NCBI GenBank assembly: GCA_905250125.1
Contig: CAJNOL010001289.1
Coordinates: 1 to 64,000 of the forward strand
Source: Rotaria sordida
Lineage: Eukaryota > Rotifera > Eurotatoria > Philodinida > Philodinidae
Reading direction: 5' to 3'
Length of the DNA: 64,000 nt
The notes below the pieces were generated by a model that was given only the letters and a program-made list of their open reading frames with translations, did no database searches and had not been told where the DNA came from. Shown here one piece after another: positions 46,474-59,314 of the stretch. The number at the start of each line of letters is the position of its first letter. Within the stretch, counting starts at the first letter, position 1. The position numbers were made by a program, and so were the translations under genes.

Positions 46474-49400
46474 TTGAAATCGATCTCTTAAAGTGATACT
46501 AAATAGAAAAACAAAAATAATAGTTTATAAAGATACATCAAATTATATATTATAGAATTTTTGCAGGATATTCTAACATTAACTAAATATCTATGACACA
46601 ATAAGTACAATTTCTTGTCTTCTTTACGATAATAACAAATGCATACTCCTATATTGTTTCATACGCAAATTATTCTATTCTTCTTTCTATTGTGAACATC
46701 TATTTAAATATGAAACTATGTTAAATATTTACGGTATTCTCCCACTGGATGATGTGAAGTATTACTACTGAAATATTATTTATACATGAGAAATTTCAAA
46801 ATCTTTAATGTTCCAAACAACATAACAAAACATTCTTCATCAAAGATTTCATACATGAATAAATTCATTTATGTCACTGTTCAAGTTTCCATCGATTTAA
46901 AAGCATCTAGTGGAAAGAAAAATTCTTTTATGATATAGCATCAAAAGAAGAAAAACAGTCATGTTTCTTATATTCGTCGCTGAATTCAAACAAGGATAGT
47001 GACAATGTTTCGAATTATTAATAAATATTCTATAGGCTTCTTTCATATATACATTGTTAATCTCGTCACGTTTTATACTGACCTGTTTTAATACGCTTTG
47101 ACCTCATCCGTATTTAAAAATCTACACTAATGTAAACATTATTTACTAGTGAGAGAACGACATCTGATAAGATTAAAAAAAAATATGCACTACGGTTAAA
47201 AATGCTTATCAAGCTATCTTTAATTATCAATTTCTACCGTTTCTTTTTTTATCGTTGACTTAACTAACATAGCTGAAATTCTTTTCTCGTCTGTTTTATG
47301 ACTAAATTTATCTTTAAATGACGCCATCAAGCTCAATAACATATGTGTTTTTTCTTTGCTCAATTTTAATCAAAATATACACAATCATATTGTTAAGTTT
47401 ATCTTTTGAAGACAAGGATTTCATCTTAAGAAGTTAAATGTCAAATATGTTGACGTTTGTAATTATAACAGCAATGATAGTAGAAAAAATTAAATGAAAA
47501 CAGATTTCATTATAACTTGAAATTGTTCCATACTATCGAGTGAAATAGAAACTAATGAGGCATACAATGAATATTGAAGAACTTATCAAGTGAGACTGTT
47601 TAGTTTTAGCAGTGACAAATGCATTGCACGAATAATACTATCAACTTGATTCTTTAAGATGCCTAACTTGATTTTTAAGTTTGTCTAGTGTAAAGTACCC
47701 TCATTTCCGAATATATTTTGATAAGAAACCATTCATAAGGGACGTTCAAAAAAATTAGAAGGATGGAGGAAGAAGGAGATCAGCAAAAATCTGGTATCTT
47801 CGGACAGAAGTAGAGAATAAATAAGATGTATCTAGATGTCCCGATACTTATCAACACTTTTTAAAGCTTTTTTCATAGAGTTTTCAAGTTACAATGGTTT
47901 CTAGCAGTTTTTTTTTTCAGAAGGGAGATCAGAACTTCAAATCAAGTTCAAATTTTTCTCATTAACTCTCAGAAAAAGCCTTATGTCTATAAATATTTGA
48001 CATACTTCAGAGTGCTTAGAAGTATTCATTTCATTAAAAAGTACTTATCAGCAGCACACATTTAGATCACTCTATTGTTGTAGTGCTTTGATCATAAATT
48101 GAAGTCATCAATTATTCAATCAGTAGTTAGATTACTAGAAAAACTACTGAAATATTCACAATATTATTGATGAACAAATATGGATATTAACTCTTACTTG
48201 ATAAAGTTATAAATGAGTATTTGTTGAATTTTCTTCAATATTTCAAAATGCATTAATTAATTATGAATGAATCAGAAGAGCATCATTTGATAATCCTATT
48301 GAGAACTCCAGTTTTTACTTTGGCACTTATTACATACAAGTAATACTTTTCTCAAAAGACTGCACTAATTCTAAACCGATCAAAGGTAATTGATCAGCAC
48401 ACTGTGCCGTCTCGCTGGACACTACGTTTTATTGAAAATACATGCAGCTAAGCACTACGGAATGTATCAACTTTTCATAGGATTTCGGATTTTTCAGGAA
48501 GTTAATTAAAGAAATATGTTGTCAAGACTCGATGTCCTGTATGATGTTTAGCCTGAACCGACAAGTTGTTGAAATTTCGCATCGAGTTGAAATTCATGTG
48601 ACCTTTTCAAAAGAAGAATGTCTCAAAATTTTGTGACGTATCATCTACGAATAAAACATGTATATTTCAACAGATAGAGTTTTTTCAAAATAGCTTTGAA
48701 AACTAAACGTCGAAGAGAGGAGGAACAACCAAAATCAGACACCTTCGGACGGGACGAGAAGTCAAAAAAATGTGATTTTTGTCTGGATGTTCTTTATAGA
48801 TTACCTCCGCAATGCTAACTTTCTGAAGAATAAATTTTGCTCGGAGAATATTATTTATTGGTAATTGGAATCGATCACTTGATTACACATAAAAGCTATC
48901 ATTTCATCAATGATCTGTATTCTTATATCATGATCTTCCATAGTGTCATAAATTCTTTCGCACTAGATAGATTTGAATTTATGCATTCTTGTTAAAATTT
49001 ACAATAAACTCTTCAAATTCATTTGACGAACCAATACATTCAGATCTTGTTGAGTAATAGTAATAGACAAGTGTCAGTGTGAGAATACATGTAAATCATC
49101 GTTTGTCAACGTCAGCAGACCTCAAGATTTGTCCATAGCGCATGACTTTCTCTTCCTTCAGATTCTCAATTATCTCATGCGTATACTAAAAAAAAAGTTT
49201 GCTTAGGATGTTGAAACCACAGATTTGTTTCATTGATTGATGGAAAACGAAATCAGAAACAAACTGATTTATTTCATGGATAAATCGTATAGAATAAATC
49301 CCAATTTCAAGAACAAAAATTTTGAAACAAAAATCTACTAAAACTAAGTCGTTTCATTATAGCTTGGACTCTTTTTTAATTAATATTCTAAGAATCTCTT

Positions 49401-50400
49401 TCGCTGTTTAGATAATGACATGTGTATGCTCTTCTATTCTTCGTTTCTAGTGGTGTTACTTTTTTTTTGGAGTTAGCCATGCGCAATGCTACCAAAGATA
49501 AAAATAAATTGAATTAAGGTTATACAAGCTATTCTTCTAAAGTAGGATCTTCTTTTTGTACTTTAATTAATTTTTTCAATTATAATAACAATTAACAATG
49601 AGTTTTGTATTGTCCTTAAAACGAGATTTGTTTTTCTTTTTGTTTCAATGAGATTCCAGTTGTCTCTACAATGATAAAAGATTTACTTCAATTATAATCA
49701 TAACAGAGAAAAAACATGGATTGATTTTCATTGTAACTTTATATAAATATATTAAATACTTACATATTATCTAGGGATTAGCACACGACAATTTTTATTC
49801 AACTTGCAGAATCAAAAATATGTACGAAGGCAATTACCATGAGAATATGAAAAACGCCAGAAGTTAAACAAAGTATATCAGAGATATAATAGCGATTACT
49901 ATCACATGAGAATGAATTTTTTATGCAACCTTTGATAGTTACTAGAAGATAACAGAACATTCCATAGTTTGTTTATCTTCAATAAATATTGTTTAACAAA
50001 TACATTTGTAGGAATAGACAAGCTCTACTACAGAAATTTGAAGGATTTTCAATAATTTCCCAGTAACTATTGAAAATTCCTTCTAAAATGGGCTGGAAAT
50101 TTCTTTTCATATTTGTGTGAATAAGTCATTCTGATGAAGTGGTAATTATTGTCATATCTCTGATATTCGTTGCTTTCAGTCGGTGACAAAAGTGTAAATA
50201 AATCTGTTTCTTGCAATTTGTGTTACACATTTGTTGTCTTAATTTTTCTTTGACATGGAGAGATTCTAATTTGATTCAAGTGGTGGTGCTATCGATCGTA
50301 GAAGAAACCGACTACATACTGTAGTATCAATAGATTGTTCGTAATTAAAATAGTTTTTTTCAAGCGAAAATAAATTCAAGTACTTTCCAGTATTTCGCAT
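46474..50400. other. Intergenic, no gene recognised
   Basis: AT-rich. Two loosely similar stretches, around 47750-47860 (GGAGGAAGAAGGAG...CTTCGGACAG) and 48716-48800 (GGAGGAACAACC...CTTCGGACGG), look like diverged copies of one repeat. Nothing else could be supported. Confidence 0.45.
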
Positions 50401-50650
50401 TTCCTAACCAAGAGATTTGCGTCAGACACCGGCAAAACGATCAGAAACTGTCCTGGCAAGGCTCATCGGAAGTTGTTCAGGCACTGTCTTCCGTCCCGTT
50501 CCGTATCCCGCGAAATTTTTTTCAATCCCATCCCGGCTAATCTCGCAGTAAATTTTTCACCAAAAGTAGACATAGATGATCGAGAAGAAAGCGAGTACTG
50601 CTGGATGTGAATGGGTAAGTCTTGTAGCAAGTCTGGCAAGAAACAAACTG

Positions 50651-50860
50651 GCATGGGTGCAAGTGCGGATGTGGGTGTTGGTATAGTCTTCCAATATCCA
50701 CACCCGCGTCCTACATCCACACGGACATCCAGACCAACACGCACGCCGATACCCATGTGGATCCACACCCATGTTCCTCATCCCGCACCCGTAGCGTTAT
50801 CCACAGTCACAGCTAACACTCACACCCATGATCACACCCATATCCACACCTGCATCCATC
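50651..50860. repeat. Telomere-like G/C hairpin module J (long C arm)
   Basis: The G tract (50651-50683, with GTGCGGATGTGGGTGTTGG) is followed after about 10 bases by a 165-base C-rich array of degenerate CCACACCC / CCACATCCA units. It is one of the two longest modules. Open frames across it are by-products of the repeats. Confidence 0.75.
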
Positions 50861-53800
50861 TGTAGATTCTCACTGCTGAGATGTAATGTCGATATCATGG
50901 TAGTTTTATACACGCACACACCTTACACCATAGACTCTACAGTCGAGGGAATATCAACTACTCATTAAGTCCCAACATGCATCATGCGCAATCATTTCGA
51001 GTGAAATTTGGCCTATTGTGTGCATTATTTCATACTATTCGTTATTAGGTTTGTGGGTATAAAGCCATCACTGTGATGAGAAAAAGTAGTTTTTTCTTCG
51101 ATAAACATTTGATGGAAATAAAACGGTGCAATGAGTCGTTTTTTGTTTTGCGCAGCACACTGCTGGAATTGAAGGTTTGTTTACATGCACTATTGGAAGC
51201 AGTGAATTGCGCATGTCGTTCGTTTACGTTTCTCTTTTATGAATAGAAAAATACTTGTGTAGGATGAAAAAATAACCAGTAGCAGAGAGCAATATTGTAT
51301 AAAAGGTGCAAAACGCATCATCAACTTGTCACATTTTGTCTGCTTCATTTTTGTAGCAGTCAATTGAGCTGAGCAAGGTAAGACTTCCATTGTATGAATC
51401 TTATGCTTTTTTCGATCGTATTTGATTTTGGGGTACAGCTTGTCTTTCTCTTTGTTTCATTTGGAATTCTATCCAAGTTGTTCCAGGACGGGCTTTACGA
51501 CGACCCGACACGGTCGTAAACTGCTGTATACGATACTGCATACTACCGTTTCACGCCGTTTACGGCCCTAAATCGTCGTAAGCTGCTATTTTACCATGCA
51601 TCGTATTACGACCGTATTTCGCCGTGCCGTAAACGGCTAATCGCGGTCGTCATACGGTCGAAAAATTCAGTATCCGACCGTTTCTCAGCGTGCCGTAGTA
51701 CGGTGGACAGTAAACGGCGAAAAAATCAACAGAAATGGTCATTTACAACTTGACTTATTTCATCTGGGTCTCTTGATTGATTTTGACAATAGCATGCGAG
51801 AAAAGTCGCCTAGCAACTATTCATTTCTAGGTATATCTTTGAGTAGTTGCATATGATTAACAGATAACAAATGCATAAAATGAGTTATACGGATTATCTT
51901 TCGACTGTTTTTTTCTAATGCATTTGAAAATCTCAGCGTATTTAAGTCCTATGTTGTCATTTTTCAGTGAAATTTCTAATGTATGGTCATAGTTTGTTAA
52001 CTTGCTCTGCTGCATGCCGCAAAAGACAAGAATGAAGCTTAAAATAATTGTATTATGACATTCTTTTCTCAGATAAAAACTACGAAGGGTAAAGATATCA
52101 TTATCCTAGACATCGCTTCGCTTCTCTATCTAATGTGCAGAAAGGAACACTTCGAACATAACAGATCGATATATAACAGAAAATGCGTCATTTTTTGGTG
52201 TTAGCCATAGACTAATAGTTATTTCAAGGGACTCGCTCGAGACCATAACATGGATTGGAATTTAATTCTCTCGAAAAAAAAAATCTTCACTCGTTTTGAA
52301 GTTATTAGGAACATACTGAGCAGGATGGATCACTTCATTCTGCTTAATTTTCGATATTTTGCGTTGATTGAAGCGGCAAATGAGAGTGATCATTGAAGCA
52401 ACAATGGACTTTATGCGTCTTTTGATAAGAAACTTGTATTTTTACTGCTTATTTGCGAGAAGTTTCGATTAAATAATAGCCATTTGACTAAACGATCAAA
52501 AGAAAACTCAAAGTTCTTTAGTTAGACTCAGGTTGCCAGACTTATCTAGAACAATTTTCTGTTTAGTAAATGCTATAAGGAATATCTCGCTACTGCTTTC
52601 AGAGAGGATTAAAAGTGGCTGCGCCTACCGTGACATTGGATTCAGGAATATATTTAACTCAACATAAGTTTTAGCAGTTATTTTTTTGTGTACTCAAAAA
52701 GTGAGTGCACTACTAAAATCGGTCAGTGTGTCCGTCCGTCCATCCGTCCGTTTATTCGATAAATTTCGAAAGGAGAGTCCGATCGCGATGAAATTTTCTA
52801 CACAGTTCAGTCTTAACAATATCTCGGTCGAGTTCGAAGATGAGAAGGATTGACCGAGCCCTTCCTGAGTTATTGCAAAAATACTCATTTTTCCCTGCAC
52901 CTTTCCTATGGAAAGATCGACCCATCCCCACTTTCGTAAAAGACTTTTCCTATCATAGTCAACTAAAACCCCAACTATTATATACCATTCGATAGAGAAT
53001 TTCACGAGCTACAAAATGGTATTTAAAACATAAAGAAACAAGAAGGTTGGCTCATCTATCACAAAGATAATTAAAGAGAACTAGGTTATATTTTTGTCCA
53101 CGATCTAATTGATCCACAAATAGAGCTCTATCTTCCGATCACAGTGATGATACTTCGAGGTTTTCTGAGATGGAGAACTCGAATCTGTATTCCACTTCCA
53201 TCGAAATACTATTGGTTGAGCAGTGACCAATAGAAATCAAGTTATAGGAAAAACGACTTTCTTAGGGTAAATCAAGGGGAAGAGTTCAAATTTGAGCTGT
53301 ATTCGGTCCCAAGTCCTATTGGTTTGGCAATACTCAATAGAAATCAACAGTTTAGAGGGTAGGTTCTCCAGTATAATTTTGATGTCCACACGTTCTAGAA
53401 CGACTCATCTGCCTCATTCACTTTTTGAAGTACACATAACTCTCGGATTTAAATCCGAAGTTTCCGCATTTTTTATTAATGCTTTAGTTTTTTTCAATTT
53501 GTGTGCGTACAGAAACTAGACCCTAAGTTCCGACTTCCAATCGCTTTCGCGTTTCTACAGGTAATTAGAGTAAATCAAGTTCGAGAAACAATCGAGTCGA
53601 TCAATAAACAGTTTGCATGAAGTAATCAAGTAGTGTTGTGGCACGAAGATCATTGGCTTTGTTCATCGATGACATACAATAGTGCTCAGGCAGAGTATTG
53701 AAACTTTAGAATCTGACGCAAGAGTCAGATGGCGATGCTACTCAGCCAGCCTAGGCAAATTTTAGTAGTTGTGCCAACTAAAAGTGTTCGCGTAAATTAC

Positions 53801-53872
53801 CATCCAGGTATTGTCTCATAGTATCGAAACAAAAATCTCAAAAATCAAAATTTCGAATACAATAAATGAATA
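50861..53872. other. Intergenic, dispersed-repeat-like
   Basis: It includes the CpG tract at 51.5 kb and, at 52690-52960, a segment starting with CCGTCCGTCCATCCGTCCG, which looks like a fragment of a dispersed repeat. A 103-codon minus frame there is a reading of that repeat, not a gene. Confidence 0.45.
51485..51725. repeat. CpG-rich degenerate word tract, copy 2
   Basis: GGTCGTAAAC, ACGCCGTTTACGGC, TCGTATTACGACCG, GTCATACGGTCG and CCGTAAACGGC recur within 240 bases. The vocabulary is shared with 17700-18180. No frame of interest. Confidence 0.55.
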
Positions 53873-53926
53873 GGGGATGGATGTGAGTTTGAGTGTTTTC
53901 TATTCAGTCACACCCTGACACACACT
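53873..53926. repeat. Telomere-like G/C hairpin module K
   Basis: GGGGATGGATGTGAGTTTGA (then GTG), a short spacer, and TCACACCCTGACACACAC. A weaker similar pair lies at 54000-54046 (GGGTGCAGGTGCG...CCTACACCC). Confidence 0.6.
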
Positions 53927-54379
53927 CTCTCTCAAGAGTAGGAGAAATTTTTACGAAAGCTTTTAAACTGTAACCAAGAAGGATCAGCTCTCCCCCAGAG
54001 GGTGCAGGTGCGTAAGCATGAAATAAATATTCTGGCCTACACCCAGCCGAAACGAAATGCAATACAAGTAGAGATTATTGCGACGTTTTTTAAATCTGCT
54101 TCTACAACATAAAGCGTTTTTCCTTTTTGTATCATTTCTCAAAAATATAGGTATTCTAGGCGAAAAACAGTAAAAATATGTGATAGGTTATTGGCTCCCT
54201 ACCGTATTACATTGACCCACTGTACGGATTAGTCATGAAACTTCGATTCAATGGCTAATTTTTACAGATTTATTGATGATATCGTATTAAATTAATAACA
54301 ATTTTCAAGTTCATGTTCACCTTGCCACGAATATGTTCGTTTGACTCTTAATGCACACTGTACCCCGAAAATCACGTGG

Positions 54380-54485
54380 GTGAAGTTAGCCTCATATTCG
54401 AGTAAATCCAGCCGATATTCGACCAGGAAGCTGCTCCAGCTGCGCCAGACAGCGCCAGAATAGAACTCGATGAGCTCTATCGATC
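54380..54485. repeat. Second copy of the 13.4 kb module
   Basis: It shares GTGAAGTTAGC, ATTCGAGTAA and GAGCTCTATC in the same order and similar spacing as 13402-13515. It is diverged in the middle, and the frame open in the first copy is not maintained. Confidence 0.5.
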
Positions 54486-54796
54486 GGTAACTTTAGATTT
54501 TCCATAGCTCGAACTATTTGTGAAAAAATCCCAAAATACTAATTTTTTCCTATGCAAATCTTACCATATGGATAGTATACATGGAAAGATAGCCTATCAT
54601 TTGCTCTTTCATAAACGACAAAAACTTTGCTTCAATACCTCCTTTTTTGCGAAAAATTTTCAAAATTTTTGACAACCCTATTCGAAAAGCCGCTGGTTTT
54701 TCGAAAAATCCAAAAATCTTTTTCGTTTTTTCTCAAAATGGTGGTCGAACGACGCATCTCCAGCGAAAGTCAACTATAACCCGATATAAAATCAAG

Positions 54797-55030
54797 TATT
54801 TTTTTTTGTTTGAAAGAGCATCAAAAAGGGCAGTGCCTATGAGAGCCCTTTTTTTGATAAAACTTTATTATTATTATATTGATAAGCAACGTTATAATAT
54901 GAGCGCCATTTTTTTGAGAGCTTTTTTAGTGATTGAACTTGTAGGTCTTTTTTCCTCGAGAAGGATAAGAGTAAAAAAAAGAGCCCTCATAGGCACTGCA
55001 TTCGGACATGCTCTTTCAAACAAAAATAAC
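54797..55030. mobile_element. Short foldback element (MITE-like)
   Basis: Inverted arms of about 55 bases at 54797-54856 and 54970-55030. Each contains TTTGTTTGAAAGAGCAT and GCAGTGCCTATGAG followed by GGC/GCC and a T run, on opposite strands. The interior is about 110 bases. No coding capacity. Confidence 0.75.
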
Positions 55031-56042
55031 AATCAAGCATATTGAATGAATATCTACAGAGAATTTTTGGAGACGCGATAAGCTATTCTTCGACCATTGT
55101 TTGGTTCGTATCTCACTTCTACATCAGGATAGGGGGCTGAAAATTTTACCACAGACGTCCTTTTACAGCCCCAACATATTCTCAAAGTTTCATGACATTT
55201 GGATGTTCCTAGGATGAGATCGATTTTTGAGGAAGGGGGCCCCTTAAGTGTACTGATGTAAAAGGAACGACGAGCCGTGAGTGGCGTCCCGAAGAGACGC
55301 CGACGAATGACTAGCCGCTGCGCTGGAAAACTCCCTGAAGAACAGCTTCAAACTGTTTGGATTCATCGGATAAATGTCAACAGTCGAGATCTAATGGGTT
55401 TGAATAGGGACTAGCAGTGGCAAAGAACTGAGAAATATTTTGAAATACAGTGTGAGAACGGCTTTTCTGCACGTGCACAATATTTGCATAGCATATTTGA
55501 CGAAAAATATCACTCAAAGAATTTACATTCGCTGTATCGGACGTAGGTATGAATGAAATAAAAGGGAGTTTTTCCGTTTGTATGTGTTCTTCTCTGTGTT
55601 CATTCAAGTGTCGGAATGTACACAGATATATTCAAACTACCGGTCTAGTCTGACGGCTACTTTGAGTAGAAGCTTCTTTCTAGTATGGTATTTCGATTAC
55701 AGACCAGATCTAATATGATTTATATTAAGCTATGAGTTCAGCTAAGCTTCTATTTTTCTAGCGGACGCTCTAGTAAACAACATTGTTGGCAGATGTGCTA
55801 GTAAGCATACGAATTTCTAGTAGAATTTTCAAAGAGTATGGCGCGTTTTCACAATAGTGTCATGAATGCGTTTTGCTTCGTGACCTGTCAGGAAATTGAA
55901 TGTAGTCTCGTTTTTCGGATGCGTGCGGATATTGCTGCCGTAGTGTAGTTCTTTAGATTTCTGTTGAGTATCAGTGGGTGGGTATAAATTTGATTAGACG
56001 AATTTATGACCAAAATCATCACACGGACTGCGTACCATTGTG

Positions 56043-56180
56043 CACAACAGGGCCCGAAATGGGCCACATTTTAGGGCCTGACCCGGTCCGGTAGGGTCGG
56101 GAAATTATTTAAGCCCGCTCGGTCCAACTCAAGTTTTGCTCAGCCCAGCCCGGCCCGGCCCAGCTCGGGTCCGAACGAAA
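56043..56180 (+). mobile_element. Left terminus of a hAT-like element, cut by the assembly gap
   Basis: It starts CAGGGCCCGAAATGGGCC and is followed by GC-rich subterminal repeats (GGGCCTGACCCGG, CCCAGCCCGGCCCGGCCC), in sharp contrast to the AT-rich surroundings. CAGGG-type ends with such GC repeats are typical of some hAT transposons. The other end is not visible; the gap begins 90 bases to the right. Confidence 0.45.
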
Positions 56181-56269
56181 CTTTTTTTTACACATTTGTT
56201 TCCTCAATAAAACGTATAGATTACTACAGTGATTGCTTATGTATTGGGGAGCAAATACCCTGCCTGATT

Positions 56270-56369
56270 NNNNNNNNNNNNNNNNNNNNNNNNNNNNNNN
56301 NNNNNNNNNNNNNNNNNNNNNNNNNNNNNNNNNNNNNNNNNNNNNNNNNNNNNNNNNNNNNNNNNNNNN
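56270..56369. other. Assembly gap (100 N)
   Basis: Exactly 100 N, a placeholder length, so the true distance is unknown. The GC-rich transposon-like end to the left may be why assembly failed. Confidence 0.98.
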
Positions 56370-56501
56370 TTTGGGGAAATTTAGTAGGGGGTCTTATAAT
56401 TATGAGACACCCTGTAATTATAATTTCATTTTCGTTTTGAATAGTTAAAATTTGTAGAGTTCCCTCTTGTTCGCTATATATTTTGTACTTGATTTAGGAA
56501 G

Positions 56502-56590
56502 ATGGATGTGGGTGTGAGTGTGGGACTGCGGATTTGTGGGTGTGAATATAGCTTCTTCTACCAGCCATCCCCACACCAACACCCATACCT
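56502..56590. repeat. Telomere-like G/C hairpin module M
   Basis: GATGGATGTGGGTGTGAGTG, then TGGGACTGCGGATTTGTGGG and TGTG; a spacer of about 16 bases; then GCCATCCCCACACCAACACC followed by CATACC. Confidence 0.8.
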
Positions 56591-56735
56591 TCAAGATGAA
56601 TCACAACAAAAATCAGCTTCAACAACAAACAAGCGTACACGCACATTAAACGAAAGTGACGACTTTATCATAATATAACCAAATAAAATAAGAAAGAAAG
56701 TTCATAATAAAAAGCGCAAGCAATATAACCAAGAA

Positions 56736-56794
56736 GTGTGTGGGTGTGGGTTTGGTTAATCTACTCTACTGCCCATACCATCACCCACACCCTC
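56736..56794. repeat. Telomere-like G/C hairpin module N
   Basis: GTGTGTGGGTGTGGGTTTGG, a spacer of about 15 bases, then CCCATACCATCACCCACACC followed by CTCAA. It lies about 105 bp beyond the 3' end of the next gene. Confidence 0.8.
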
Positions 56795-56899
56795 AATTTT
56801 GAAAACAGTTCTGACAATGATGTCAAGGAGAAGCAATGGTTTATTTTTCTTCTGATGCTTATTTTTTTATCCTAATAAACAGATGAGTAGCATGAAGTT

Positions 56900-58415
56900 T
56901 TAGATTTGTTCCACGTTTGTTGATTGATGTTTTCGAATTAGTTCGCCAAGTTTGAAGGCGAAAACACAGCTGAATACCTGCATATATTATATTTACAGAA
57001 AGATAACAGAAATAACATAATACTCACGATCAGAATAATTTGAATGGAACTAACGATAAATGTGATAACACTAACATGTTCAAACAAGGATGATAAACTT
57101 TCTTCATGAACGAGTTTGAATATAAGACCAGTTAGAATATGAATGATGTCATTGAAAGCACTCATAAATACAATGGTGGTGAAGCATCCAAACTGTAAAT
57201 AAAATAATTAGAAATAATAAGAAGTATCGAAGTTTTCTAAATCGTGGAATTCTGACGGAACTGAACGTAATCATGACATACGGAACCCCAATATAGCACT
57301 ACATTAAAAGATCAAGGTTCGAACTGTTTGGTTTTTATGAAAATTCGTGTCGTATTCATGACAAATACTTAATGTTTTAATTATCAAATTAATTCAGCAT
57401 GTTTTACGAGAGAATTTATCAGTAACACGATGTTACAATAGACTTTTTCATAATATTTTCACAACTGTTGTAGTATGTTCCTACTCACCATAAACAGTCC
57501 TGTTTGAGAGTAAGTACAGGCAACCAACATGCCAAATAAGTTATAGAGAACTGCAAAAAGATCTAAGTTAAAAACAGAATTGTTGTTCAGTTAGAAGAAT
57601 AAAGAGGAATACAATGACTTACGTTTTGCGAAAAAATAACCAATGTTGATGATATGATCGTCTTTTTTGACCATGAAAATGCGTTCACCGAATGGAAATA
57701 GACATAGAAGCTTGAAAATTTACGTAAAGATATTTTAGTATCCTTTTTTTTGTTCTCAAATAAAAACTTTTGTAAGATTGAGCGAACAGAAAAAATCTTA
57801 GAGATTTCAAGATATCATCATGAAACAATATTGATTTTGTATTGTCTAGCAAAGCTTTGTTAATTAGTTATTAGTCTTTCTTCAATAGTTAGTCGTAGGA
57901 ATGCACCTTTATAGCATTGAAAAACTACATAATGTAAAGAAACAATGAAATCAAGTTTAGTATCTTTTTTCTAGTCGATATTGAAATGCGTATTTTTTCT
58001 GTAATTCAATGCAAGATTCTTCTACAAGCATCGATTTTCTTCGACATTTTTGTCTATTTATTAGTTAGATGCAAACGTATAGAGTTCATTTTTTTCAAGA
58101 AAATAAAATGAAGGTTCTGTTTTCTTGTCATAAATTGATGTGTTGGATTGATTATCACAATTAATATATTGTTCATTCAAAAACCTTGGCAGTGACAGCC
58201 TGATTTTTCTTAGCAATGGTTTTCAAGGAATGATAATGTTCTTCGATTATACTCACAAGCTGCCAAGATATGACATCGATAAGACTGCAACGAATGCGTT
58301 TCACTCGTGCTGAATAGTGACCACTGGTTGAAGATAATTCTCGTCTTCGATCTACGCTAACCGTTTGATCACTAATAATATCAGTCGCCAATTGCTGAGA
58401 ACCCAACATAATCAT
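56900..58415 (-). CDS. Polytopic (about four-helix) membrane protein, five exons
   Basis: Exons 58257-58415, 57623-57710, 57489-57562, 57028-57192 and 56900-56977 join in phase to give 187 residues ending in TAA. Donors are GTGAGT, GTAAGT, GTGAGT and GTGAGT. A polar N-terminus of about 42 residues precedes hydrophobic segments at about 43-60, 76-98, 100-128 and 146-173, with an acidic loop (HEESLSSLFEHV) before the last. A short charged tail (LGELIRKHQSTNVEQI) follows. The topology resembles MARVEL or other tetraspan proteins, but no signature is visible. The first intron (57711-58256) is long for this locus, so an additional small exon there is possible. Met-3 is an alternative start. Confidence 0.75.
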
Positions 58416-59056
58416 GTATGTAACACTTTTTTAATACTTTCTTTGTTCAATCTTCACTTCCTATAGCAATCGGAATGCCTGAAGTCTACATATATCAAGA
58501 AGAGAGAATATTAAATACAGAAAAAAGTTCTTGATTTGATTTATATACTTTGAGTGACAGGAACATAATGCAAAAAAACGTATCTATATTATAATATTGA
58601 GTGACATTCACCATATGGCTCAATATTTGCATTAGCTTTTGCTTGTGAAGTGTCGTTTTATGGCAATAATAGTTCGCCTATACTGGTATTGGTGCTATCA
58701 ATTTTCTTTAACGGCAACAATAAATTGATTGCGTCAATTTCAAAAGAGAAAAACATCCATTAGAATCGGAATGTTGCGCTGTGGGATACTTTTATGTTTT
58801 CATCGACATTCATTCTATCATTAACTCTTTGGCGATGGGGACCGCATACATGCGGATTGAACTTTTGCACGTATTACCATCGTTATAATCTCATTTAGAC
58901 TCGATCCGAAATTCTTCTTTTTCTGTTTCTTATCTCCCTAGCATTATTGCATCATCGTTCTGCAGTACTATATCTATATTCATGTTCTCTCTCTTGCGTT
59001 CTGACATGCCTACTTCTCACCTTCTAGCTTATTCTAATATATTCTGGTACATTCTC

Positions 59057-59117
59057 CTTGGGTGTGGATCTTCTATTCTTCGTCATTCACACCCACACCC
59101 ACACCCACACCAACACG
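59057..59117. repeat. Telomere-like G/C hairpin module O
   Basis: CTTGGGTGTGGATC, a spacer of about 16 bases, then an unusually regular C array: ACACCCACACCCACACCCAC and ACCAACAC. The repeat unit here is CCCACA. Confidence 0.8.
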
Positions 59118-59122
59118 CTTCG

Positions 59123-59314
59123 CTGCAAAATGAGATGTCTCCGAGCTCTCTACAACGCTTTTTGGCTGAATTGTATCAAATTCCGGAGGGCTCAAAAGTC
59201 ATTTTTGATGTTTTCCGTATGAAATAACGAGAAAACGCTTTTAGACCTTTCGTGAATTTGACGCAGTTTGACCAAAAAACGTCTTGGAGAGCGCGGAGAC
59301 ATCTCATTTTGTAG
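59123..59314. mobile_element. Short foldback element (MITE-like)
   Basis: Inverted arms of about 45 bases (59123-59167, 59270-59314) sharing AAAATGAGATGTCTCCG and CTCT..CAA/ACG..TTTTTGG. It starts six bases after the end of module O. The interior is about 100 bases and non-coding. Confidence 0.8.

Noticed and set aside
50463-50865. Open frames of 74-101 codons on both strands
   Set aside because: They read through the TGTGGG/CCCACA array; the Val/Gly/His/Pro-Thr composition comes from the repeat.
52694-53005. 103-codon minus-strand frame
   Set aside because: It coincides with a CCGTCCGTCCATCCGTCCG-bearing dispersed repeat; no domain.
54647-55045. 132-codon frame
   Set aside because: Much of it lies in the foldback element, whose arms produce similar peptides by repetition.
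56233-56448. Frame across the N gap
   Set aside because: Artefact of the 100-N placeholder.
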